DNA of 64,000 bases, taken from the NCBI GenBank assembly GCA_016699165.1, contig CP064963.1, positions 620,001-684,000 on the forward strand. The letters are read 5' to 3'. The notes beneath the pieces are model-generated. The model did no database searches. It was given only the letters and a program-made list of their open reading frames with translations, and was not told where the DNA came from. Of this stretch, positions 1 through 8,949 are shown one piece after another. Position numbers and translations under genes: made by a program. Numbering within the stretch: the stretch's first letter is position 1; each line of letters begins with the position of its first letter. The DNA comes from Candidatus Melainabacteria bacterium (GTDB lineage Bacteria > Cyanobacteriota > Vampirovibrionia > Obscuribacterales > Obscuribacteraceae).

Positions 1-21
1 ACTTTCGAGTGTCTTATCTTA

Positions 22-101
22 TTAGTGCCGAAGGCCGGCCTTCGGAGGCCGGCCTTCGGCACTAACTTTATGAAAGGCTTTGATTCGTCGTTAGATTTTC
101 G
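22..101. repeat. REP-like palindromic repeat, copy 1
   Basis: A perfect 19-base inverted repeat occupies 22-40 and 47-65 (TTAGTGCCGAAGGCCGGCC and its complement) around a 6-base loop. A shared flank follows, ending in GTTAGATTTTCG at 90-101. A degenerate second copy with the same order and nearly the same length (80 versus 77 bases) lies at 8950-9026. GC-rich ends, a strong hairpin and dispersed copies fit a REP/MITE-type element. It lies just upstream of the HigA-like gene, so it could act on that gene's transcription or be the terminator of a gene outside the window. Confidence 0.75.
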
Positions 102-121
102 CCCAAATTGGAGATTGAAAA

Positions 122-667
122 ATGGACAATACAGCACTATTTGCTCAGCATCCAGGAATTATTTTATTCAACGATTTTATGCTCCCAAGGCGTTTAAGTG
201 CACCTAGATTAGCTGCCAAACTCGATGTCAGCTGTCATACAGTTACAGATATCGTAAAGGGAAGACGGGGCGTTTCGACTCAGATGGCATTGCACCTGGC
301 GGATTTTTTCCAAACAACGCCTGAATATTGGCTTGAGCTACAGATGCGTTTTGACTTGCAACAGTGCAAAAGCTTGCATAAAAACATTCAAATTGAGTTA
401 ACGACTTCACCTGAAACAGAATCCAACTTCGATTGGAAAGAAGAGATGCTTAGGTGCGGAATTCTTATCGATAAGGATAGTTGCTCGGAAATATTCGAGA
501 TTTACGAAATGATAGGCACAGACCCAATTTCGTATGACCAACTTTCGATCAATTTAGATCGACCTGACAACAATTTGCCAGGCTCGATCTTTTTTTTAAA
601 AGCTGAAGGGTGGATAGAAGAACCATTCACCCAACTTTATATTCGAGCTAAGCGCAAGATTACATAG
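122..667 (+). CDS. HigA-family XRE-type HTH regulator, antitoxin-like
   Basis: This is a 181-aa protein. Residues about 10-95 follow the HigA/VapI antidote pattern: HPGIILFNDFMLPRRLS, then a helix-turn-helix (AAKLDVSCHTVTDIVKGRRG) and the tail TPEYWLELQMRFDL that is typical of the family. Such proteins bind operator DNA and usually neutralise a HigB RNase encoded just upstream. Only 121 bases precede the gene here and they hold a palindromic repeat, so no toxin gene is visible. The C-terminal half (about residues 100-181) is longer than the usual antitoxin of about 100 aa and I do not recognise it. The gene may be an orphan regulator rather than half of an active module. It ends tail-to-tail with the M1 peptidase, overlapping by 8 bases. 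Confidence 0.85.
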   Translation: MDNTALFAQHPGIILFNDFMLPRRLSAPRLAAKLDVSCHTVTDIVKGRRGVSTQMALHLADFFQTTPEYWLELQMRFDLQQCKSLHKNIQIELTTSPETESNFDWKEEMLRCGILIDKDSCSEIFEIYEMIGTDPISYDQLSINLDRPDNNLPGSIFFLKAEGWIEEPFTQLYIRAKRKIT

Positions 668-3389
668 GTGCAACTGGAGTGTATTTGCTCAGCCAGGTGC
701 TTAAATCAGCTGCAATTGCAGTATTGAAGGCGGCGTTTATTCTGCCGCGCTCAATCACTTTGGCGATTACTCTGTCGCCAGAATGTACTGGATGAGTGGA
801 GAGAAACTGAGTCATATCATCTACCATTTTGGGCTCGACAATGGATGTAGCTCCGCGAACTATACGGATAAACAGTTTAGACGGATAGCGCTCATTCATT
901 TTGGTCCAGTTATCTTTGATGTACTGCCAGGCAATTTGTCTGCCAGCTACAGAGCGCAATGATTTTTGCACCAGATGTGGAGCATCTTGAGTTTTAACAT
1001 CATCAGTTAAAGCCAGGTCGAGAGTGCGCTTAATCAAGTCAGGCTGTCTGAATACAGACAATGACATTAGATTTCGCAATTTAGCTTCAGGTGTTTTTGC
1101 TTCTTTGTACAGCTTGAAGAGTGTATCGTAATCTTCTTTGGTGCCGTTATAAGCAATGACCCCGGCGATGGTGTCATTGAGATCAGGATTTATCGATTCA
1201 GGATTATTGCAGTAAGCGCCAAACATCTCACGGGCTTTGGTTATTACGGCTTGTGATTCGCCGATAGTGCCTAGCGCGTCAAGCACATCACCACGCAATA
1301 TTTGAGTCAAGTCCGATTCACCATCTTTCTTTTGCCAACCCAGTCGCTTTTCACAACCACTCAATCTATCGCGCACTAGTGCGGCAAAATTGGCGCGGTC
1401 AGCATCTTTAATAAACAAGTTTATTTGAGCAAGGTGATTGATTAATAAACCCATTACAGTAGGATCGGTCTCGTCTTTGTATCCGGCTGTTAGATCAAGA
1501 TAGTCTGCACAAGGCAATTTGCCTGCTTCGACTAAAGCAAAAGAGTCGGACAAGAGCGAGTAACGCTCAGGCACAGTCAACTCCTTTTGAGCCAGGGCAG
1601 AGAGAGATTTGAGCGCTTCTTTAGGATAGCTTACGCGATAATACCCGTCAGAGTGGACGTTCACCACAAATGGAGACTTGTTGCTTGCAACTGCGAGATC
1701 TTCTTGCACAGTGTCCATGATGTGTGTTGCACGCTTAGTTGCTCTTGCCGATTGGTCTTCGGCCAGTTGACGATAAGAAACGGGAATCTGCCAGACATGA
1801 GCTTTGGCTGCGTCTCCACTTGTTGTTTTAGATTGAGCTTTGGCCGCATCTAACAAGCGAAAAGGTCTCTGGCTTAGTTTGATATCCTCACTGCCTTTGA
1901 ACTCTACTTCGACCAGCGGGTAGCCAGCGCTGTAGACCCACTCTTTCATTATTTTTGAAACAGGGCTGCCAGATACTTCTTGAATTGAATTCCACAAATC
2001 ATCTGTGGTGGCGTTCTTGAATTTAAATTTGGCGATATAGTTTTGAATCCCTTTTTTGTAGACATCTTCGCCTACGTAGCGCTCGAGCATGCGCAGTACC
2101 GATGCGCCTTTTTCATAAGTTATTTCATCGAACATTTGCTCGGCGTCTTCGGGATTATTAACTTTGGCATAAATTGGTCTTGAAGCATAAAGTGCATCTG
2201 TTTCCATAGCAGTGCCTTTGTCGCTCACGAAAGAATCCCAGGGTTTCCAGTCTGGCTGCAAGAAATCGAGTGCCTTTGGCTCCATCCATGAAGCAAATGC
2301 TTCGTTGAGCCATAAATCATCCCACCATTTCATGGTGACCAGGTCGCCAAACCACATATGGGCCATTTCGTGCGCCACCACCATTGCTACACCTTGCTTG
2401 GTGGTAACAGAGGCAGTTTTGGGGTCGAGCAAAAGACGCGACTCTCTAAATGTAATAGCTCCCAGATTCTCCATCGCTCCCGAGCTGAAGTCGGGAATGG
2501 CAATGAGATCAAGCTTTTTCATCGGATAAGGAGTGCCGAAATAATCTTCAAAGAAAGGCAATAATTTTATTGCTGTGTCTCTTCCGTACAAAGCTTGCTC
2601 TTTTTTGCCTTTCACTGCCCAGGTTTTGATTTCGACGTTATTTACTATTTGAGAATCTGTCGCTTCAAACGGTCCTACAATTAGTGCCACAAGATATGTA
2701 GACATCAGTGGGGTCTCTTCAAATGTGTACTGAGTTTTTTGAGTGCGCGGGTCTGTGCGCTTAAATTTCAGGGGCGCATTGGAGATGGCGACCAAATCTG
2801 GAGGTGTGGCAAGAGTAATATTGAAAGTTGCTTTAAAATCGGGCTCATCGAAGCATGGAAAAACACGTCTGGCATCGGTCGGCTCCATCTGGGTGGTAGC
2901 AAGTGCCATCTTATTTCCCGCAGCATCAGTCGAGGATGAGTAGTAGAAGCCTGCCATTTTGTCGTTTAGCTTGCCGGCAAATTTGACATGAAATTCGTAC
3001 GAGCCTGGTGCAATGGTTTTTTTGAATTTAAAGCGTACTAATTGCTTTTCTTTATCTTGTTCAATTGTTGATTCAGCCCAGGCGCCATGCCCTTTACCCT
3101 TTTTGACTTGAGCGATTTCGCCTTCACTTACTTCTAGATCGTTAGCGTTTAATAGAACTTCTTTAACCGGTGATTGGACGTCTACAAAAATTGTTTCTTC
3201 TCCGGAAAACTGCTTGTTTTCTAAATCCGGCTCAAAATACAGTTTGTAAGACGTCGGCATGACAGTGCGGGGCAGTCTGATCGCATCATTATTTTTTCCA
3301 GCTTCAGCTCTGCAAGCCATATTTGCCAGGTCGAAAACCCCAAGACCAAGAATGCCTATTGAAACTGCAAGGATCTTGTAGCGCTGCAT
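660..3389 (-). CDS. M1 family zinc aminopeptidase, exported
   Basis: This 909-aa protein is predicted to remove N-terminal residues from peptides, probably in the periplasm. An N-terminal signal peptide (hydrophobic residues about 7-23) is followed by the M1 beta-sandwich domain. The exopeptidase motif GAMEN is near residue 303, the zinc motif HEMAH near 339, and the third zinc ligand lies in NEAFASWME near 361. The C-terminal helical domain is complete, so length and layout match PepN/ERAP-type enzymes. The ATG at 3389 has a GAGG ribosome binding site 7 bases upstream. The next gene, divergent, starts at 3547. The family is certain; the specificity is not readable. Confidence 0.95.
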   Translation of the reverse strand: MQRYKILAVSIGILGLGVFDLANMACRAEAGKNNDAIRLPRTVMPTSYKLYFEPDLENKQFSGEETIFVDVQSPVKEVLLNANDLEVSEGEIAQVKKGKGHGAWAESTIEQDKEKQLVRFKFKKTIAPGSYEFHVKFAGKLNDKMAGFYYSSSTDAAGNKMALATTQMEPTDARRVFPCFDEPDFKATFNITLATPPDLVAISNAPLKFKRTDPRTQKTQYTFEETPLMSTYLVALIVGPFEATDSQIVNNVEIKTWAVKGKKEQALYGRDTAIKLLPFFEDYFGTPYPMKKLDLIAIPDFSSGAMENLGAITFRESRLLLDPKTASVTTKQGVAMVVAHEMAHMWFGDLVTMKWWDDLWLNEAFASWMEPKALDFLQPDWKPWDSFVSDKGTAMETDALYASRPIYAKVNNPEDAEQMFDEITYEKGASVLRMLERYVGEDVYKKGIQNYIAKFKFKNATTDDLWNSIQEVSGSPVSKIMKEWVYSAGYPLVEVEFKGSEDIKLSQRPFRLLDAAKAQSKTTSGDAAKAHVWQIPVSYRQLAEDQSARATKRATHIMDTVQEDLAVASNKSPFVVNVHSDGYYRVSYPKEALKSLSALAQKELTVPERYSLLSDSFALVEAGKLPCADYLDLTAGYKDETDPTVMGLLINHLAQINLFIKDADRANFAALVRDRLSGCEKRLGWQKKDGESDLTQILRGDVLDALGTIGESQAVITKAREMFGAYCNNPESINPDLNDTIAGVIAYNGTKEDYDTLFKLYKEAKTPEAKLRNLMSLSVFRQPDLIKRTLDLALTDDVKTQDAPHLVQKSLRSVAGRQIAWQYIKDNWTKMNERYPSKLFIRIVRGATSIVEPKMVDDMTQFLSTHPVHSGDRVIAKVIERGRINAAFNTAIAADLSTWLSKYTPVAPM

Positions 3390-3546
3390 ATTGAAAACCT
3401 CATCGCGTAGATGTGAAAGGGCTCGGCTTTTATGAGGCTTGAATATATCACAAACTTCGACCTTAAGAAGAAGAAATCAAGATTAGTTCAATCAGTGATA
3501 TAACCAGATGTACAGCGGTATAGCGAGTTTAATTAAGGACACTCAC

Positions 3547-4965
3547 ATGTATTTCAAGCAGTTCTTTTTAGGTTGTCTGGCTCATGCATCTTATTTGATA
3601 GGTGCTGACGGCGAGGCTTGCATCGTAGACCCTCAGCGCGATGTCGATCAGTACATTGAAGAAGCCGAGGCACATGGACTGAAAATAAAATACATATTGG
3701 AAACCCATTTGCACGCTGATTTTGTAAGCGGGCATTGCGAGCTGGCAAAGCGAACAGGCGCAGAAATAGTAATGAGTGAGATGGCAGAAGCTGCCTTCGA
3801 CCACCAGAGTGTCAAAGACAAAGATATTTTACAACTTGGAAAAAGTGTCACCATCAAAGTGATAGCCACTCCTGGTCACACAGTGGAGAGCGTTTGTTAT
3901 CTGGTGCAAGATACAAGTGACAAAGAATCAGTGCCTAAGCTGTTGACAGGCGACACTCTCTTTATTGGCGATGTGGGACGTCCCGATTTGGTGTCGGGAC
4001 ATGGAATGTCGAGCGAAGAAATGGCATCGATGCTTTATGACTCTCTGCATAATAAATTGCTCAAATTGGACGACAAAACAGAAGTCTATCCTGCTCACGG
4101 CGCTGGCTCTTTGTGCGGCAAATCGATGTCGTCTGAGCGCTCAAGTACACTCGGGCAACAAAAACAATTTAACTATGCGCTCAAAGCCATGCCTAAAGAC
4201 GAATTCGTTTCGATGATGTGCACGGACCTTCCCGAAATTCCGGCATATTTTAAACATGCCGTGAAAAAGAACAAAGAAGGCGCATCGCATCTAGACGAAC
4301 TAAATACACCAACTGCGATGTCGGCAGCTGAAACTAAGAAAGCTCTTGAAGATGGATATGTGGTGCTCGATGTAAGACCCGCGTCAATCTTTGGCGAAGG
4401 GCATATTCCAGGCGCCATCAACATTGGACTTGGCGGTCAGTTTGCCTCATGGGCAGGACAAGTGATACCAATTGAGACACCAATGATTATAGTGGCAGAT
4501 GATAAAGACGCTGTACAAGAAGCGTTTGTTCGCTTGAGCAGAGCCGGACACGACACTGCTACTGGCTATTTGCAAGATGGAATGTATGCCTGGAACAAAG
4601 CCGGAATGGAAGTAGCTCGCATCGAGCAAATCTCGGTCAATGAGTTATTTGAAAAGTTAGAGAACAAAGAAGATCTCAAAGTAATTGACGTGCGCAGAGC
4701 GAGCGAATGGATCGGCGGGCATGTGCCCGAAGCAAACAACATGCCACTAAGCGAACTAGAAAATTTAGTCTCTAAGCTGGACAAAAAACAAAATTACGCC
4801 GTCATCTGTGCTGGTGGTTACAGGTCATCGATTGCAACCACGATTTTGAGAAGAAACGGCGTAAGTAATGTGATTAATATCACTGGCGGTACCGGCGCAT
4901 GGGTCAAGTCGGGCTTACCCACAGAAAAACCCGAGTCGTCGACTAGCGCGGCTTGCGTCGGCTAG
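3547..4965 (+). CDS. Persulfide dioxygenase-rhodanese fusion (MBL fold, CstB-like)
   Basis: The 472-aa protein has an N-terminal metallo-beta-lactamase domain (residues 1 to about 240) with THLHADF near residue 53 and later ATPGHT, LTGDTLF and YPAHGAGS. These are the metal-site signatures of ETHE1-type persulfide dioxygenases. Two rhodanese domains follow. In the first (about 265-355) the active-site loop reads VADDKDAV, with no cysteine. The second (about 370-460) has ICAGGYRS with Cys near 421. This matches the CstB/Blh arrangement that oxidises sulfane sulfur. I chose ATG 3547 because AAGGAC sits 7 bases upstream and the family begins at MYFKQFF. An in-frame start at 3508 would add 13 residues without a binding site. 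Confidence 0.93.
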   Translation: MYFKQFFLGCLAHASYLIGADGEACIVDPQRDVDQYIEEAEAHGLKIKYILETHLHADFVSGHCELAKRTGAEIVMSEMAEAAFDHQSVKDKDILQLGKSVTIKVIATPGHTVESVCYLVQDTSDKESVPKLLTGDTLFIGDVGRPDLVSGHGMSSEEMASMLYDSLHNKLLKLDDKTEVYPAHGAGSLCGKSMSSERSSTLGQQKQFNYALKAMPKDEFVSMMCTDLPEIPAYFKHAVKKNKEGASHLDELNTPTAMSAAETKKALEDGYVVLDVRPASIFGEGHIPGAINIGLGGQFASWAGQVIPIETPMIIVADDKDAVQEAFVRLSRAGHDTATGYLQDGMYAWNKAGMEVARIEQISVNELFEKLENKEDLKVIDVRRASEWIGGHVPEANNMPLSELENLVSKLDKKQNYAVICAGGYRSSIATTILRRNGVSNVINITGGTGAWVKSGLPTEKPESSTSAACVG

Positions 4966-5389
4966 AAATTTGTTGCCACCAGGGCTTTCTCAAACGCTCT
5001 AGTTCTACTAATGCTTCATCGAATAGAACTTGCAGTTCTGTTGCCCGCACTGCTTGTTTTTCAAGGGCTGGTAAAAGCTCAAGACGTTTTTCTTGATGGT
5101 CTACAAGACGCTCCATTTGGCGCATACGCTCATAGGCACCCAGCAAACGTGTGTTTGTTTCGGTCAAAAGTGCATGCACTTCTTGTACTCTGCCAAGCAA
5201 TTCAAGAACTGATCTATTTTCGAAATAAGTTACAGCACTGTCTTCACTCAAGTTAGTTTCTTGAGTGCGAGTCATTACTTTTACGTGTGCGGCATCGAGC
5301 AAGTCCTCGAGACCTTCCAAATCGACTGGATCTACGTATTTCTTTTCGGGATTAGTGTTCATGTTTGGCTCCGCCACTGATACTGCCAT
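4943..5389 (-). CDS. Hypothetical coiled-coil protein
   Basis: The 148-aa protein is soluble, with no signal peptide. Residues about 55-135 are heptad-rich and charged (leucines spaced in RMRQMERLVDHQEKRLELL), predicting a coiled coil, and the tail is basic (SSRRKPR). I do not recognise a family. It ends inside the 3' end of the convergent persulfide dioxygenase gene (23-base overlap). It lies upstream of, and on the same strand as nothing downstream but that gene, while the response regulator ends 80 bases before its start on the same strand. A partner or scaffold role is possible but not supported by anything visible. Confidence 0.7.
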   Translation of the reverse strand: MAVSVAEPNMNTNPEKKYVDPVDLEGLEDLLDAAHVKVMTRTQETNLSEDSAVTYFENRSVLELLGRVQEVHALLTETNTRLLGAYERMRQMERLVDHQEKRLELLPALEKQAVRATELQVLFDEALVELERLRKPWWQQISSRRKPR

Positions 5390-5469
5390 GACATTATCTG
5401 TGGTGCCATATAAAGCAGCAATACTTGACTACCCTATCGGACCCACGTCAAATATTATTGGCAGCTGGC

Positions 5470-5838
5470 CTATTTTTTGAGATATTTAGCAAGCATTTCT
5501 TCTGCCTGCTCAAGCATCATTGGTTTTTGCATGAAATCATCCATGCCAGCGTTTTTGCAATCTTCTGTATTGGAGAAAGCGCTCAATCCAATTATGGGAG
5601 TATGCTCACGCCCTTCATTTTTTTCGTATTCACGAATCTGATAAGTAGCCTCAATGCCATTCATTTCAGGCATCGATATATCCATGAAAATCATCGAATA
5701 ACCTTTCTTAGACATTTCAACACCCTCAACCCCATTTGCTGCGGTATCGCAGATAACACCAAGTCGTTCGAACTGGCGTTTAGCTAAAAAGCGCAGAGTC
5801 TGATCGTCTTCAATAAGTAGAATTATTTGATCTGACAT
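5470..5838 (-). CDS. Single-domain response regulator (CheY-like)
   Basis: This 122-aa protein is only a receiver domain. The acidic pocket is at E10-D12, the phospho-acceptor is D53 (MIFMDISMPEM), the switch Ser is S86 and the conserved Lys is K105 (FMQKP). No output domain is present. It overlaps the 3' end of the upstream histidine kinase gene by 16 bases, so the two are almost certainly co-transcribed and co-translated. As a stand-alone receiver it probably passes phosphate or a protein-binding signal onward, or works with a regulator encoded elsewhere. The domain assignment is secure; the target is unknown. Confidence 0.93.
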   Translation of the reverse strand: MSDQIILLIEDDQTLRFLAKRQFERLGVICDTAANGVEGVEMSKKGYSMIFMDISMPEMNGIEATYQIREYEKNEGREHTPIIGLSAFSNTEDCKNAGMDDFMQKPMMLEQAEEMLAKYLKK

Positions 5839-7205
5839 GAAGTGTTTCGCTCACACTGAAGGGGTACAGTAAACCAGAAAGTAGAACCGCGATTGGGTTC
5901 GCTTATGACATTTATTTCGCCACCAAGCAGCGTGACATAGCTTTTAGTGAGCGACAAACCTAACCCCGTTCCACCGAATTGTTTGCCACCGTCCACTTGG
6001 GCAAAAGGCTGGAAGAGAGTATTTTGATTGTGTTTTGCAATACCTATGCCGGTGTCGGTCACAGACATTTTTAATTTAATAGAGTCATCCTTTGCATGTT
6101 CAACCGAAACAGACAATCTGATGCTGCCTGAATTAGTAAACTTCATTGCGTTCTTAGTTAGACTCATCAGTATGTGCATAATTTTCTTTTCGTCGCCGAA
6201 GCACTTGTCTGGCACGTCAAACGCTGATTCGAGAAATAGCATGATTGATTTGCGCTGCGCTTGATCTTGATATTGAGTCATCACATTTGCAAGCAATTCA
6301 CGCGGTGAAAATTGAGTGCTCTCAATTGTCATTTTACCTACGTCTATTCTTGTGAAATCGAGCAAATTATTCATCATTACAAGCAATTTTTTGGCTGAAT
6401 CAAGCAAATTTTCGGCTAGTTCTTTATCATCTTTCGACATGTCTGGCGATGTGGCAAGAAGCTCTGCAAGACCGACTACACTCGACAAAGGAGTACGCAA
6501 TTCATGCGAAATATTAGCCACAAATTGCGACTTGAGATTATTCGCTTGCATGGCATCGTCGCGAGCATACAATAATTCATTTGTGCGTGCCTGAATTTGA
6601 TTTTCAAGCGATACACTCAAGTCTTGTTCTCTGCGCAAAGACTCATCAAGCTCTTCTTGCTTGCGCTGCAACTCTTCCAGTATGCGAAGCAATTCCTGAT
6701 TTTGCGAATAAACTTCATCAGTAGAAGTATGCTGAACTAGTTTTGCCAATGATTCGCTAATTTCTGTTATTTCTGATGTAGTAAAAGCGTGGGCACGTGA
6801 ATGTAGCAATTTACGCAAGTAAATCGTGGTTCCTTGATCACCGGTGTCAACATCGAACCGATCAACCATTCGGCGTGCACCAAACAGTCCACGACAGTGA
6901 TTCACTTTGCCTTCCAAGAATTTTTCGATATCTTTAATGCCTGGGCCCTTGTCTTCAATACAGACACCAAAAAAAGGCTTGGTCACATCATCTACAAAGA
7001 ATACAGCAGAGCTATCTTTAGCAAACTGTAATGCGTTTCGACTCATTTCCAAGACAGCAGTAGCCAGTTTGGTCTGTTCTGACTCGGTCAAACCAAGCAA
7101 CTGTCCAATTTGTTTGGTTCGTCGTCGCACGACTATAACGTCTTGCTCGCCTTCGATGCGAATAGTCAATAATGTTCTTTTTGCGTTCACTCTAAATTTC
7201 CGCAC
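5823..7205 (-). CDS. Histidine kinase with N-terminal RsbT-type ATPase module
   Basis: The 460-aa protein has no membrane segment. Residues 1-130 resemble RsbT/anti-sigma-type GHKL ATPases: an N-box around EMSRNALQF (53-61), DKGPGI, and a glycine-rich segment GLFGARRMVDRF. A coiled coil follows (about 150-215), then HisKA with the H-box SHELRTPLSS (His near 234) and a second full HATPase_c domain (NAMKFT, DTGIGI, GGTGLGLSL). It should autophosphorylate on the H-box His and pass phosphate to the overlapping receiver gene. Two ATPase modules in one chain is unusual and hints at a link to a partner-switching (RsbW/RsbS-like) system. The start is GTG; another GTG five codons in is possible. Confidence 0.92.
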   Translation of the reverse strand: MRKFRVNAKRTLLTIRIEGEQDVIVVRRRTKQIGQLLGLTESEQTKLATAVLEMSRNALQFAKDSSAVFFVDDVTKPFFGVCIEDKGPGIKDIEKFLEGKVNHCRGLFGARRMVDRFDVDTGDQGTTIYLRKLLHSRAHAFTTSEITEISESLAKLVQHTSTDEVYSQNQELLRILEELQRKQEELDESLRREQDLSVSLENQIQARTNELLYARDDAMQANNLKSQFVANISHELRTPLSSVVGLAELLATSPDMSKDDKELAENLLDSAKKLLVMMNNLLDFTRIDVGKMTIESTQFSPRELLANVMTQYQDQAQRKSIMLFLESAFDVPDKCFGDEKKIMHILMSLTKNAMKFTNSGSIRLSVSVEHAKDDSIKLKMSVTDTGIGIAKHNQNTLFQPFAQVDGGKQFGGTGLGLSLTKSYVTLLGGEINVISEPNRGSTFWFTVPLQCERNTSCQIK

Positions 7206-7372
7206 TTACGGCGCCAATAGTCTCGCAACAATATACCAAAGGTTAAAGAGGATCGCGCTAAAACCATCAATCTGGAGTCTTAGCACAGACTTATCCGACC
7301 GAGGAGAGGTTGAATCGTTAAATTTCTACGCTATTTGCTTGAAGTCTATAAAATGTGGCTGAAATAGCTCCA

Positions 7373-7414
7373 GACATCGCAAGACCGGCTGATTCCAGTC
7401 GGTCTTGCGATGTC
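7373..7414 (-). terminator. Strong hairpin between lipoprotein and kinase genes
   Basis: Perfect 15-base inverted repeat: arms 7373-7387 and 7400-7414 with a 12-base loop. It lies downstream of the minus-strand lipoprotein gene and upstream of the minus-strand kinase gene, where a terminator is expected. There is no clean T-run on either side, so it could also be an RNA-stabilising or regulatory hairpin. Confidence 0.55.
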
Positions 7415-7435
7415 CGTGTATATCTATTTAAATAG

Positions 7436-7837
7436 TTATTCTTTCAGTTCTCTGCCGGCTTGGTCTTGACCGTCTTTGGCAACAGCAGCGTTACGGTCGA
7501 CTGTTTTCTTCGAATATTCGAGTTGTTTGTCGACATTTTCTTTTTGCAAATCGGCTACTTTTTTGATTTCATCTTTTTTGGCATCAAGAGCTTCTTTCTG
7601 AACATCTAAATTCTTTGCTTGCAATTCGACTTCATTCACTTTTGCGTTAGCATTGGCTTCAATGTTGTCTTTGAGCGAATCGGCGTGATTTTCAACCATC
7701 GTTTTCTGAATATCTTTTTGTCTGTCGATATCAGCTTTGTTGTCTGAAACTTTATTGTCTACATTAGATCCACATCCTGCCATTGCGGCGACTAAACCGA
7801 TCGATAACATGGCGTGGAAACACTTTTTCAAATCCAT
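7436..7837 (-). CDS. Small lipoprotein with long coiled coil
   Basis: The 133-aa protein starts with a lipoprotein signal peptide: hydrophobic residues about 8-19, then the lipobox AMAGC with the lipidated Cys near residue 22. The rest is highly charged and helical with few aromatic residues, consistent with a long coiled coil (residues about 35-120) in the periplasm, comparable in type to Lpp-like spacers. No enzymatic motif is visible. The ATG at 7837 is preceded by AGGGGT. It is transcribed divergently from the iron-permease-like gene with 99 bases between starts. Confidence 0.8.
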   Translation of the reverse strand: MDLKKCFHAMLSIGLVAAMAGCGSNVDNKVSDNKADIDRQKDIQKTMVENHADSLKDNIEANANAKVNEVELQAKNLDVQKEALDAKKDEIKKVADLQKENVDKQLEYSKKTVDRNAAVAKDGQDQAGRELKE

Positions 7838-7936
7838 TATGCAAAACCCCTATATTCCTTACAGTATTCTCCTAGCACACGCGTTCGGCCCGGATGCTAT
7901 GCAAGCAAATAGGGTCATCAAAAGGGGATATAAGGA

Positions 7937-8371
7937 ATGAAATGGTTTACAAGTTTTTCAAACCGAGCAGCTAAAGCAGTTGGTCATCCCGCTGCCTTCA
8001 TGGTGGCATTATCCGTTGTGATTTTTTGGTCCCTTAGCGGACCATTGTTTGGATACAGTGACACGTGGCAACTAGTGATTAATACAGGAACAACGATTGT
8101 GACATTTTTGATGGTCTTCTTAATTCAAAACACTCAAAACAGAGACACCGAAGCGATTCACTTAAAATTGGATGAACTTATTCGCTCGCATAGACCGGCG
8201 AAGAACAGTTATATAAGTCTTGAAGATTTGTCTATTGAAGAGATGGACAAGTTAAAAGAGGCCTTCGACAAGGTCAAAAGAGATTGCAAAGATATTGAAG
8301 AAGTGGAAGAAGTTGCAGATGAGAACGTGAAGAAGATCGAAGCAGAAAAGCGCAAGCGTAAAGCTAGCTAG
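7937..8371 (+). CDS. Low-affinity iron permease family membrane protein
   Basis: The 144-aa protein matches the bacterial family related to fungal Fet4: FSNRAAKAVGHPAAF at the start, a first membrane segment (about 18-40) and a second (about 48-68) ending in VFLIQNTQNRDTEAIHLKL, the family's most recognisable block. A charged cytoplasmic tail (about 75-144) rich in Glu and Lys follows and is longer than in minimal members. Iron transport is proven only for the fungal proteins, so the substrate is uncertain. The binding site GGGGAT lies about 7 bases before ATG 7937. It abuts the convergent DUF6265 gene without a gap. Confidence 0.88.
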   Translation: MKWFTSFSNRAAKAVGHPAAFMVALSVVIFWSLSGPLFGYSDTWQLVINTGTTIVTFLMVFLIQNTQNRDTEAIHLKLDELIRSHRPAKNSYISLEDLSIEEMDKLKEAFDKVKRDCKDIEEVEEVADENVKKIEAEKRKRKAS

Positions 8372-8851
8372 CTATTTGCCCTTTTCTTTTCTCATGTGCG
8401 AGTCAAAATCGCCAGTGGGCAGCGTCGAATGATTTGAATCTTTAAACAGAATTTTTTCTGGTTGATATTCAAACTTGAACTTTTTCGTTTCGCCCTTTTT
8501 TATGACTTCAACCGTGGCATGCAGCTTTAAGCCATCAAATTCGTATGTAATGCGCAATTCTTTTTTATGGACACTTTCAAATACCGCTTTTTTGCCGTAA
8601 TCGCCTGAAACCATTTTGCATTCACCTGACTCTTTGTCGTCAGACCATGGTTTTAAGTTTCCATCGAAATGCTTGATTTGCAAATACAAACCACCATTCT
8701 TTTCTTTAAGCGTCATCAGTTCAAGTAGTGTAGTGTCTTCGCCATGAATATGACGACACACTCCGGCCATACTGTCACCTTGCGCTGACGACCAGATTTC
8801 CTGAGCGATTTCGTCTTTTTCTTTGTCGTGGCTGATCCATTCTCCTTCCAT
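8372..8851 (-). CDS. DUF6265-like exported protein, start codon unclear
   Basis: The coordinates given are the longest ATG-initiated frame (159 aa), but this ATG is internal. The family's opening motif reads through it (KFMEGEWIS), and the frame stays open upstream to 8992. There it encodes a clear signal peptide: hydrophobic WIALAGISLTQWALP ending in AHA before EFFS, covering about 8884-8950. In that open stretch there is no in-frame ATG, GTG or TTG, only CTG (for example at 8971) and ATT. The open frame runs into the palindromic repeat at 8950-9026. Either a rare start is used or repeat insertion removed the native one. The family is small periplasmic proteins of unknown function. Confidence 0.7.
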   Translation of the reverse strand: MEGEWISHDKEKDEIAQEIWSSAQGDSMAGVCRHIHGEDTTLLELMTLKEKNGGLYLQIKHFDGNLKPWSDDKESGECKMVSGDYGKKAVFESVHKKELRITYEFDGLKLHATVEVIKKGETKKFKFEYQPEKILFKDSNHSTLPTGDFDSHMRKEKGK

Positions 8852-8949
8852 AAACTTTACGCTTCTAGTCGAGAAGAATTCTGCATGGGCAGGAAGTGCC
8901 CACTGCGTCAGACTAATGCCTGCGAGTGCGATCCAAGCCAGTCCAAAAG

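Noticed and set aside
5425..5787. 120-aa frame on the plus strand
   Set aside because: Antisense to the clear CheY-like receiver gene; no independent support.
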